Of a DNA stretch of 64,000 nucleotides, positions 58,061 to 64,000 are shown piece by piece. The notes under the pieces were generated by a model. That model had not been told where the DNA came from and made no database searches. It saw only the letters and a list, made by a program, of their open reading frames with translations. A program made the translations under genes and the position numbers. This DNA is from Planctomycetota bacterium (GTDB lineage Bacteria; Planctomycetota; JAJSAM01; JAJVHW01), in NCBI GenBank assembly GCA_021776825.1, contig JAJFFG010000067.1, forward strand, positions 1-64,000, given 5' to 3'. Numbering within the stretch: position 1 is the first letter of the stretch; each line of letters begins with the position of its first letter.

Positions 58061-59278
58061 TCAGCGCCCGCCGGTCGTCACGGCGAGGCTCGCGCGGTCG
58101 AGGAACAGCAGCGCGAAGCAGGTGTTGAGCGTGTCGAACGGCGGGTGCGTGTCCTTCTTCAGCCAGCGGCCGCCCTGCTCCTGCTGATCGACGAGCAATG
58201 TCGCGCCTTCGGTGTACCAGTCGTGGCCGCCGAGCATCGGCGTGCGGCGCAGGTCGCCGACGCGCTCGAGGCCGTACAGATACATGTAGAGGTAGTGCGT
58301 GCCCTGCGGGTTCTTCGTCACGGTCCAGTGGGCGTCGAGCCACGCGATGCCGTCGCGGATCGCGACGTCGATCTTCGGCTGTAGCTTCTTCAGCGCGACC
58401 GGCCCCTTCTTCTCGAGCACGCGCTGCGCGCAGAGCAGCGAGATCATCGCGGCTGTCGTCATGTTGCCATCGGTGACCGTACGCTCGGTGTCGAGCGGCG
58501 TATCCCGCACGTAGGCCCAGCCGCGAACCTGCGCGCCCTTCAACGGGCCGCTGTCGGCCGCGAGCGGTCCGTCGGCGTCCTGTTGGTCGAGCGTCCAGCG
58601 CACGGTGCCGACGACCAGTTTGCGGGGGACGTCGATGCCGCAGCGATGCGCCGCGAGGATCGCGAGCATCGACATCGCGGTGGCGCTCGTGTCCTGATCC
58701 GCGCCGACGTTCTGCGGGGAGTTCGGGCGGAAGTACCGCCAACCCGGCTTCATGTGGCGATCCTCGAGCGCCTCCACCAGTTTGCGCATCCACGCGGCGT
58801 CTGCCTTGGGCAGTTTCACGCGCAGGTCGGGACGCTTGCCGGGCTTCGTCGCAAGCTCCGCGGCGGCCTCGCGCTTGCGCTCGCGCTTCGTCTGATTGTG
58901 GCGCGCCTCGATCGCCAGGATCATCGCGGCGATCTCGTACGTGGAGAGCTCCCCACGCAACTTCGACAGCCACGCGAACCCGCGCTCGATCTCCGGGGCG
59001 TCCGGCTCGACCTCGCACTTCAGCAGCGTGTAGAGCGCGAACGCCGTGGGGCCCGCCGGGAAGTCATACGCGCCGTCCTGCCCGTCGTACGAGCGCGCGC
59101 CGGCGTAGGCCGTGGTGCCCCAGGACCCGTCCTCGTGCTGCGCAGACCGCAACCAGGAGACGCCACGATCGATCGCGACGTTCACGCGCTCGTGGAGCGG
59201 AGGCGGCTCGTCCTCGGCCCGCGCGGCGGGACCGATGCCGCAGAGCACGACGGCGAGCGCGAACGCCAGGCTGCGCAT
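58061..59278 (-). CDS. Secreted squalene-cyclase-fold (prenyltransferase-like) protein
   Basis: The 405 residues start with a signal peptide (MRSLAFALAVVLCGIGPAAR). The mature part has alpha/alpha-barrel repeats with the prenyltransferase/squalene oxidase pattern: AIDRGVSWLRSAQHEDGSWG, AIRDGIAWLDAHW, TFALYTLLKCE-like helices and GGHDWYTEGATLLVDQQEQG. Lack of the catalytic DxDD motif of true cyclases suggests a non-catalytic or glycan-binding role, as in many secreted planctomycete paralogues. GGAGGAAGG precedes the ATG. The rep remnant begins ~200 bp upstream, so this gene is at the edge of unit 2. Confidence 0.8.
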   Translation of the reverse strand: MRSLAFALAVVLCGIGPAARAEDEPPPLHERVNVAIDRGVSWLRSAQHEDGSWGTTAYAGARSYDGQDGAYDFPAGPTAFALYTLLKCEVEPDAPEIERGFAWLSKLRGELSTYEIAAMILAIEARHNQTKRERKREAAAELATKPGKRPDLRVKLPKADAAWMRKLVEALEDRHMKPGWRYFRPNSPQNVGADQDTSATAMSMLAILAAHRCGIDVPRKLVVGTVRWTLDQQDADGPLAADSGPLKGAQVRGWAYVRDTPLDTERTVTDGNMTTAAMISLLCAQRVLEKKGPVALKKLQPKIDVAIRDGIAWLDAHWTVTKNPQGTHYLYMYLYGLERVGDLRRTPMLGGHDWYTEGATLLVDQQEQGGRWLKKDTHPPFDTLNTCFALLFLDRASLAVTTGGR

Positions 59279-59479
59279 CCTTCCTCCCGGGGAGACTCCC
59301 CTGCCGCTCGATGGTAGCGCCCACGAACGGCCTCCGACGTCAGCTGGCCCTCGTCCTCCGGATCCCCGAGCAGGTCGCGGTGGCGCTCGCGCTCCTCCGA
59401 TGTGAGGACGCGCTGCCGGCCCGCGTCGACGAGCTCGAGCAGTTCGTCGATGCCGAGGAGCCAGACGCGCTCCGTCCGC

Positions 59480-59721
59480 TCCGCGCACCACGCCTGGAGC
59501 GCCTTGCCGCTCATCTGCCGCACGTAGGGACGCGGCTGCGGACCGTCGGCGGCGAGGATCGTGCCGTGCCCGTCGCGGACCGCGGTGCGGTACGTGTTCA
59601 GGCCCTTCGCGAGCGTCTCGGTCGGACCGCGCAGGCACGCCGCGAGGTGTGGCCCGTTGTCGTGCGTGACGGTGATCCAGTCGATGAGCGTCCGGTCGTG
59701 GTCGAGGACGGCGGCGGTCAT
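59480..59721 (-). pseudogene. 5' fragment of rep (unit 2)
   Basis: The first ~80 codons of a Rep gene: MTAAVLDHDRTLIDWITVTH and further to the SGKALQAW segment, closely matching residues 1-80 of the intact Rep. It then breaks off into unrelated sequence. Relative to the intact gene it carries an extra codon near the start (AVLDHD versus AIDHD), as do the other remnants, so it came from a sibling element. Confidence 0.85.
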
Positions 59722-59762
59722 CGGACCACCCCTGGGGTCAGCGCAGACCGTAGACTGTCGTC

Positions 59763-59990
59763 ATGGCCGGCAAGTTGAGTCGTCGCTTTGTCGTCCGCGC
59801 ACTCGCGGCCTCCGCACTGACTGGCGTGCTGACTGCATTCGGAGTGCTCGGTCTCGTCGTCGGCCCTCGCCCAACGTTCCTCGTGGAAACCGCGGGCCTC
59901 GCAGCAATCTGGTGCGCGATGTACGTGGTCGTGAGCACGATCCACGCTGCCCTGCAGCGCTCCCGTGGCCCCGTGGACGCGGCGATCTGA
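59763..59990 (+). CDS. Slot ORF of unit 2, small two-TM protein
   Basis: A 75-residue protein with two hydrophobic helices (RALAASALTGVLTAFGVLGL and AGLAAIWCAMYVVVSTIHAA) and a basic N-terminus. It sits between the rep stub (divergent, 41 bp away) and repeat R2. TAGACT (59751-59756) ends 6 nt before the ATG. No family is recognised. Such small helical-hairpin proteins may be membrane-active. Confidence 0.55.
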   Translation: MAGKLSRRFVVRALAASALTGVLTAFGVLGLVVGPRPTFLVETAGLAAIWCAMYVVVSTIHAALQRSRGPVDAAI

Positions 59991-59998
59991 CTCGACGC

Positions 59999-60130
59999 TT
60001 GTGCCTATCTTGTGCCTAAGCGGAGTTCCCCAATGGGCCGCTGAGGGCCGGATCGAGGGCGCACTTCCGGTCCCTCCGAGCCTGTAGCGGTCCCTCGCGG
60101 AACCAGCCGGAGTCCCACCTGAGTTAGCCC
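59999..60130 (+). repeat. Att-like repeat R2
   Basis: Nearly identical to R1 from TTGTGCCTATCTTGTGCCTA through CGGAGTTCCCC and the GCCTGTAGCGGTCCC tail. It begins 9 bp after the slot ORF stop. Confidence 0.7.
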
Positions 60131-60160
60131 AGCCTCCAGCGTGGACGTGACCCGCTCGGA

Positions 60161-60388
60161 CTACGACTGCTCTTCGAACAGGGCGCGCGGGAGTCCGCTC
60201 TGGCGGATGATCGATCGCAGCGTCCCAGCGCGCACCTCGCGGTGATCCGGCACTGGCACGGTGGTCGTCGTCCCGGAACCTCGCCGCTGCATGACGACGT
60301 GACTGCCGCGCTGGCGCACGCGCAGGAAGCCGTGCTGCGCCAAGATCGCGCACACCTCGCGCCCCGAGAGGACGCGCAGCCTAGGCAC
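60161..60388 (-). CDS. hicA: HicA-like mRNA interferase toxin
   Basis: A 75-residue toxin of the HicA/YcfA type, which binds and cleaves mRNA through a double-stranded-RNA-binding-like fold. The conserved His is in GSHVVMQRRG (His-30). The preceding GREVCAILAQHGFLRVRQRG and the TVPVPDHREVRAGTLRSII segment match the family. It overlaps the antitoxin gene by 8 bases and follows it, an order seen in a minority of such systems. It may stabilise the element after integration. Confidence 0.88.
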   Translation of the reverse strand: MPRLRVLSGREVCAILAQHGFLRVRQRGSHVVMQRRGSGTTTTVPVPDHREVRAGTLRSIIRQSGLPRALFEEQS

Positions 60389-60608
60389 GCTTGGCGTCGA
60401 AGCGCGTCACGAACACTTCGGGGCTCGTGCGTCGGTCGATCTCCGACGGATCCGCGCACTCGAGGAACAGTTCGACCGCCTCGCGGAGATTTGCCATCGC
60501 CTCTTCGACCGTGCTGCCCTGACTCGCCACATCCAGTTCCGGGCACAGAGCGACGTAGCCGTCGCCTTCGCGCTCAACGATCGCGGTGTACGAGAGGGTG
60601 CTGGACAT
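60381..60608 (-). CDS. hicB: HicB-like antitoxin
   Basis: A 75-residue partner. LSYTAIVEREGDGYVALCPE is the HicB fold entry, followed by LDVASQGSTVEEAMANLREA. A DNA-binding extension is short, so autoregulation would rely on the C-terminal SPEVFVTRFDAKRA. The ATG at 60608 is chosen because homology starts directly there. The longer frame is rich in Cys/Arg and is not supported. Antitoxin precedes toxin. Confidence 0.88.
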   Translation of the reverse strand: MSSTLSYTAIVEREGDGYVALCPELDVASQGSTVEEAMANLREAVELFLECADPSEIDRRTSPEVFVTRFDAKRA

Positions 60609-60726
60609 CTGCGCTCCTGTGACTCCGACACAGCATACCTCAGCGCACTGGACGCGGCGGGCCCGGTCGAGACATCTGCGACTCCGCGGTATCGCGCAGG
60701 CGGGGCGCGAGGCGTGGACGCACATC

Positions 60727-60786
60727 GTGCGTGACGGTGATCCAGTCGATGAGCGTCCGGTCGTCGTCGAGGGCGGCGGCGGTCAT
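60727..60786 (-). pseudogene. 5' micro-fragment of rep (unit 3)
   Basis: Encodes only about 20 residues, MTAAALDDDRTLIDWITVTH, at the start of a Rep gene. It has the extra codon seen in the unit-2 fragment. What remains is the exact start region adjoining the slot ORF. Confidence 0.8.
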
Positions 60787-60830
60787 CGGACCGCTCCGGT
60801 CAACCCATCGCGGGTGATACGATCCACCGC

Positions 60831-61073
60831 ATGAGCGGAACCTCGACGGCTGGAGCTGGACAGGCCTCGGTAGGTCGGCGACGCGTGGTCTTCGTCTCGG
60901 TGGCGATGTGGATGGGCGCCTGCTTCTTCGTCTCGATGATGTTCGTGGAGGACGACCCGGACATCACCCTGCTCGCGATCGTCGCTGCAGCGGTCGGATG
61001 GACGAATGCCTGGTGGTTCATGCGGCGCCGAACGCGGCGTCTACTGAATCAGAACGCCGGCGCGCGTCCCTGA
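60831..61073 (+). CDS. Slot ORF of unit 3, small two-TM protein
   Basis: An 80-residue protein with two hydrophobic segments (VVFVSVAMWMGACFFVSMMF and LLAIVAAAVGWTNAWWFM) and a basic end (RRRTRRLLNQNAG). It lies between the rep stub and repeat R3. TACGAT (60818-60823) ends 7 nt before the ATG. It has the same layout as the unit-2 and unit-4 proteins but no clear sequence similarity. Confidence 0.55.
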   Translation: MSGTSTAGAGQASVGRRRVVFVSVAMWMGACFFVSMMFVEDDPDITLLAIVAAAVGWTNAWWFMRRRTRRLLNQNAGARP

Positions 61074-61075
61074 CC

Positions 61076-61208
61076 CTGTGCCTACCTTGTGCCGATGCCG
61101 ACTTCCCCGAGGCGCTTCGTCGTACCGCGCTCGCCAGCACGTTGCGGAAACGCGGAGCCTGTAGCGGTCCCACGCGGAGCCAGCCGGAGTCCCGCCTGAG
61201 GTAGCCCG
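61076..61208 (+). repeat. Att-like repeat R3
   Basis: Starts TGTGCCTACCTTGTGCCGA, closer to the left site (GTGCCGAT) than R1/R2. The middle is divergent, but the tail GAGCCTGTAGCGGTCCC and CCGGAGTCCCGCCTGA matches R1 and R2. It starts right after the slot ORF stop. Confidence 0.7.
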
Positions 61209-61301
61209 CAGTTCTCCGCGCTCCGCCGACCCGAGTTGCTGGGGTTGGTTGACGCGGTCGGAGTGTCCGCACTTCCGTTCCGCTCGGCCTAGACTCATCG
61301 C

Positions 61302-61904
61302 ATGAGCGACCCACCCTCAGATGAGTGCGCGGAGGAGCTCCGCCATCTCCTCGCCACGTCCGTGCCACTGGGGCTGGACACGCAGGAGGAACTCGCCGAC
61401 GCGATCGACGATCTCGTGCTCTCGCTCGGCGGCGACGCGGAGTGGTGCCTGACGCAGCTCGAGCAAGCGCTCGCCGCGAAGCGGATCGACGAGGCGACGT
61501 GGCCGGAGGTGCTCGACACCGACCGGCTGGACGCCGTGTTCGCGGAGCTCGAGCAGCGCAGCATTCTGTGCTGCCCGGACGCCGGCTACACGAACAGCGA
61601 CGCCCTCGAGATCGTCGATGCGACGTGGCGCGAGAACGGCGGCCGGGAGTCTGGGATCGCGGGCTTCTGCGTGTTCCAGCGTCAGGATGCCGAGCGCGCG
61701 CTTGCCGGCGGCGGCCTGTTTCTCGGATACGGCGTGTTCGGGGGAGATGAGGCGCTCAGCATCACGATCGGGCGCAAGGTAGAGCACCGACTGGCGAGCG
61801 CCGGGTTCGACGTGGAGTGGGACGGAACGGCCGCCACGCGCATCCGGATCACGCAGATCGACATGCGGCGGCGCGGACTGATGGAGTACGCGGACGACGA
61901 GTAG
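61302..61904 (+). CDS. DUF6891-like protein (cargo of unit 4)
   Basis: A 200-residue soluble protein. The pattern RSILCCPDAGYTNSDALEIV and GIAGFCVFQRQDAERALAGG resembles the uncharacterised DUF6891 group. The tail GLFLGYGVFGGDEALSITIG and VEHRLASAGFDVEWDGTA completes it. Function is unknown. A role in immunity or defence is possible, as these genes often accompany mobile cargo. TAGACT (61290-61295) ends 6 nt before the ATG, consistent with a leaderless transcript. Confidence 0.6.
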   Translation: MSDPPSDECAEELRHLLATSVPLGLDTQEELADAIDDLVLSLGGDAEWCLTQLEQALAAKRIDEATWPEVLDTDRLDAVFAELEQRSILCCPDAGYTNSDALEIVDATWRENGGRESGIAGFCVFQRQDAERALAGGGLFLGYGVFGGDEALSITIGRKVEHRLASAGFDVEWDGTAATRIRITQIDMRRRGLMEYADDE

Positions 61905-61914
61905 CCGAGGAGCC

Positions 61915-61995
61915 GGGACACTCCGAAGAAGCGGAACTCACTCGACGGGGAGCGCGTGCGGCTCGCGGAGACCTGGGGTCGGCTCGGAGTGTCCC
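61915..61995. repeat. Inverted repeat GGGACACTCCGA
   Basis: 12-bp perfect inverted repeat (61915-61926 and 61984-61995) with 57 bp between. It resembles the GGGACAGT ends of the element at 55339-55491, and a lone CGGAGTGTCC occurs near 61256-61270. Possibly a related MITE-like family. Confidence 0.45.
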
Positions 61996-62197
61996 CCACC
62001 TCCCGGCCGTTCGGGTGCGTCTCGATCGGGTCGCGCAAGCACTGCGCGAGGTGCGGCCGCACGTCGGAGTACCGAGATCGGTGAATCTTCTCGCCGGGCA
62101 TCGCGGGACCACGGTCGGTTGGCGAAGTCTCCACTGTGCCCACGTCCACGTTGGCCGTCGCCGCGCCCGGCCATCGCTCCCCGCTACCATCGTTCAC

Positions 62198-62659
62198 GTG
62201 TCGTCTTCGCCCCGGCTGCCCCCCGAGATCGAGCTCCAGCTCGCGAACTGGGCACTGGGCTGGCTCCTGCCAGAAGACGTTCCTGGCGTGGCCGTCGCGC
62301 TGCTCGTCGCGGGCTTCGATTCGCCCGAGCTTGTGCGAGTCGCGGGCGACGTCGCGCCCGATCCACGCGAGGTCCGTGACCGGTTCGAGCGCGCGCTCGA
62401 CGAGACCGGTCTTCGCGTGGAACGCACGACGGCGCGCATCGTCCTTACGCGTCACGTCTGCAACGAGATCGTCGCCGGGCGGTTGGACCCGTACGACGGA
62501 GCGCAAGTGGTCTGGCGGGAGGTCACACTCGAGTGCCCGCGACATGACGCGAACGCGTCCCTTTACGACAAGTTCGGCGGGATCGACGACTCCGAGTACG
62601 AGACGGATCTGGCGCAATCGCTCGCCGTTGGATTCCTGGAGCTGTTCCCTCCCGACTAG
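62198..62659 (+). CDS. Hypothetical protein (cargo of unit 4)
   Basis: A 153-residue soluble protein beginning VSSSPRLPPEIELQLANWAL, with helical GVAVALLVAGFDSPELVRVA and a C-terminal DSEYETDLAQSLAVGFLELF. No family is recognised. It may be an immunity-type protein from its length and helical/beta mix, but this is a guess. The GTG at 62198 follows TACCAT by 7 nt. It is ~290 bp downstream of the DUF6891-like gene. Confidence 0.5.
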   Translation: MSSSPRLPPEIELQLANWALGWLLPEDVPGVAVALLVAGFDSPELVRVAGDVAPDPREVRDRFERALDETGLRVERTTARIVLTRHVCNEIVAGRLDPYDGAQVVWREVTLECPRHDANASLYDKFGGIDDSEYETDLAQSLAVGFLELFPPD

Positions 62660-62723
62660 CGGTCGCAACGCGTCAGTGGCCGGCTCATGGGAGCGGCACG
62701 CATCGACTACCCCTCGGCCGAAT

Positions 62724-62774
62724 CGGAGTTCCCCACGGGTCCGCGTGGCACCGGTTCGAGGGCGCACTCCGGGA
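62724..62774 (+). repeat. Partial att-flank repeat R4
   Basis: CGGAGTTCCCCACGGG... and ACCGGTTCGAGGGCGCACTC match the middle part of R1/R2. The TGTGCCTA core is missing. It is fused to the rep micro-fragment that follows within a few bases. Confidence 0.55.
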
Positions 62775-62811
62775 TGAGCGTCCGCTCGTGGTCGAGAGCG
62801 GCGGCGGTCAT
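62773..62811 (-). pseudogene. 5' micro-fragment of rep (unit 4)
   Basis: Encodes MTAAALDHERTLI, the first 13 residues of a Rep. It carries the extra codon shared by the other remnants and lies next to the last slot ORF. Confidence 0.75.
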
Positions 62812-62888
62812 TGGACCACGTGGCGCGGGAGCATCAACTCCGCGCGCCCCATCGACACACCGCCGGCGCCCCGAGTAGGATCCTCGCG

Positions 62889-63143
62889 ATGAGTGTGCCA
62901 CCACACGTCGGCCCGAGGGACCAGCCGACCGCTTTTCGGCGCGTGCGGGCATACGTCACCCGCGCGTTGCTCTACGCGGTCGCCTACCTCGGGGTGATGG
63001 TCGCGTGGAGCGCGATTGCCGGCGAGCCGCTCTACACCCGCGTCTCGGTCAAGCCGGCGGTGATCTTGGGGTCGGCGTTTGCGCTCTGCCCGCCGTACTT
63101 CGGCCGGCGCACATCGCGACGACGGGCCGCTGACGCGTCGTGA
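62889..63143 (+). CDS. Slot ORF of unit 4, small two-TM protein
   Basis: An 84-residue protein with two hydrophobic helices (RALLYAVAYLGVMVAWSAIA and VILGSAFALCPPYFG) and a basic tail. It is divergent from the rep stub and in the same order as units 2 and 3, except that the att fragment here precedes the stub. TAGGAT (62876-62881) ends 7 nt before the ATG. No family is recognised. Confidence 0.5.
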   Translation: MSVPPHVGPRDQPTAFRRVRAYVTRALLYAVAYLGVMVAWSAIAGEPLYTRVSVKPAVILGSAFALCPPYFGRRTSRRRAADAS

Positions 63144-63227
63144 AGACGTGGATCGCAGGACAGTCCCCAACCCCATGCGGTCCAGGCGCCGCGCGTACGC
63201 AATCGGCCCTGCGCTAGCGATCAGGCG

Positions 63228-64000
63228 CTAGCGACCGGTGTCGGTCGCCGCCGCCCCCTCGTCCTCGATCTCCAGACGCATCGCGCGGTGGTCCCGGAAC
63301 TCCGGGACGAAGATCGTCGCGGCGTAGGGGACCTCGTCGACCTCGAACGCGATGCGGACCCGGCCCCACGCCGTCGTATGCCCCCGGGGTTCGCCGTCGG
63401 GTCCGAGCGACTGGCCGGCGCTCTGTCGGGGGGAGCTCATGCAGGTCGCCATGCCGTAGACGACGCCGGCGTCCTCGTTCACCTTCAGGAACTCGGAGTC
63501 GAAGGTCACGACACCCGCCGAGAGTTTCGTCCCGGTCGGCGCGTGCGTGATCAGCTGCCACGCACCGGAGGTCCGCACGGTGCCCGCGTCGGGTCGCCGG
63601 CCCAGGGTCGCGCGCAGCCGCGACGTCACCGGATCGAGCGTGATCGCGATCTCGACCGGGCGCGCGGTGTCCGCTGCGGGGGACGTCGGTCGAATGGACG
63701 CCGACAACGCGACGCTCTTGTCCGTCGTGGCGATGTCGACGTCCGCTCGAAGTGCCGGTCGCTCACGACGCTCGCGATCCGCGGCGTCGTCACGCGACGA
63801 ACCGCTCTCCGCGTCTGCGATGGCGGCAGTATCCCTCGGTGCGATCGGTTGCACTCGCGTACGAACCCGCACGGGATCGCGACTGTCGTTCCGCGCCGCG
63901 GGGGCCGCCGGCTCGGATGGGTCGGCGCGCTGCGGCCGCGGCCACGACGTAATCAGCAGCGCACCGAGAATCAGCAGCGCGAGGAGGGCCAGACCGATGA
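63228..64000 (-). CDS. Membrane-anchored protein of unknown function, 5' end cut by window edge
   Basis: The frame runs off the right end of the window, so the start is missing. The first visible residues are a hydrophobic helix (IGLALLALLILGALLITSW) followed by a Pro/Ala/Arg-rich linker, consistent with a signal anchor. The rest includes DKSVALSASIRPTSPAADTA, GAWQLITHAPTGTKLSAGVV and FEVDEVPYAATIFVPEFRDH, beta-rich by appearance. At least 256 codons are present. No family is recognised. It is outside the mobile array and reads as an ordinary chromosomal gene. Confidence 0.6.
   Translation of the reverse strand, partial: IGLALLALLILGALLITSWPRPQRADPSEPAAPAARNDSRDPVRVRTRVQPIAPRDTAAIADAESGSSRDDAADRERRERPALRADVDIATTDKSVALSASIRPTSPAADTARPVEIAITLDPVTSRLRATLGRRPDAGTVRTSGAWQLITHAPTGTKLSAGVVTFDSEFLKVNEDAGVVYGMATCMSSPRQSAGQSLGPDGEPRGHTTAWGRVRIAFEVDEVPYAATIFVPEFRDHRAMRLEIEDEGAAATDTGR

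Noticed and set aside
57824..58384. Gene starting VSEPTRSYETF between the HEAT and cyclase-fold genes
   Set aside because: After ~30 plausible residues it becomes Arg/Ala-rich and enters antisense of a clear gene. At most a decayed fragment.
59182..59721. Complete 179-codon Rep-related gene
   Set aside because: Only the first ~80 codons match Rep. The rest is unrelated sequence, overlapping the cyclase-fold gene start, so it is treated as a truncated remnant.
54678..60130. tRNA genes as the attachment target, suggested by GGTTCGAGGG in the R repeats
   Set aside because: No acceptor stem, anticodon arm or CCA-proximal pairing could be built around these motifs.

Overview
The window is a high-GC (roughly 68-72 percent) Gram-negative bacterial chromosome. 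Planctomycetota or a close relative is my best guess, not a proof. The support is several secreted HEAT-repeat proteins, a VIT-VWA-HEAT protein, a sulfatase-modifying-factor-like protein and a squalene-cyclase-fold secreted protein, combined with a full LPS gene set (lpxK, an LpxL-type acyltransferase, hldE, gmhB, waaF). Many start codons overlap the preceding stop by 4 bases (ATGA or GTGA), so most genes sit in tight operons.

Layout. 0.4-1.8 kb: pyrB-pyrI, behind repeated GTTCACGAGG motifs. 2.5-4.6 kb: moxR plus a secreted HEAT-like protein. 4.7-24.4 kb: an envelope polysaccharide/LPS region made of seven glycosyltransferases, a methyltransferase, a dehydrogenase, a DMT exporter, a tandem WaaP-like kinase and an lpxK-acyltransferase-unknown-hldE-gmhB-nucleotidyltransferase operon. 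24.5-29.5 kb: secreted, LysM and sulfatase-modifying-factor-like proteins. 30.9-34.5 kb: a heterodimeric ABC exporter. 34.6-45.3 kb: a lipoprotein-like gene, the VIT-VWA-HEAT protein, a glutaryl-CoA-dehydrogenase-like enzyme, a hybrid histidine kinase with a pseudo-receiver, and a GNAT protein. 45.6-49.1 kb: a bacterial Pus10, rnpB (RNase P RNA) and rho with a Gly/Arg-rich N-terminus.

Directly after rho, 49.1-63.1 kb is an accessory region that I read as a tandem array of small integrative elements. The first unit is apparently intact: tyrosine integrase, excisionase-like HTH, ribbon-helix-helix regulator with a 38-bp palindromic operator, three cargo genes and a rolling-circle-type Rep. It is followed by at least three reduced units. 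Each keeps the same junction: a stub of the rep 5' end, a divergent small ORF that differs in every unit, and (in three of four) a ~130-bp repeat with a doubled TGTGCCTA core. Cargo includes HicBA and several small hypothetical proteins. Many of these genes have a TANNNT box 5-10 nt before the start codon, which suggests leaderless mRNAs. Apparently ordinary chromosomal-type genes (HEAT, cyclase-fold) lie between units.

Two repeat families fill the long intergenic gaps. Family H is a 22-nt perfect hairpin (GGGCGGAYC-loop-GRTCCGCCC). Family A is a ~200-bp multi-stem element with a shared first and last stem and two alternative middle stems of unrelated sequence but similar shape. A protein gene is cut by the right window edge at 64000.
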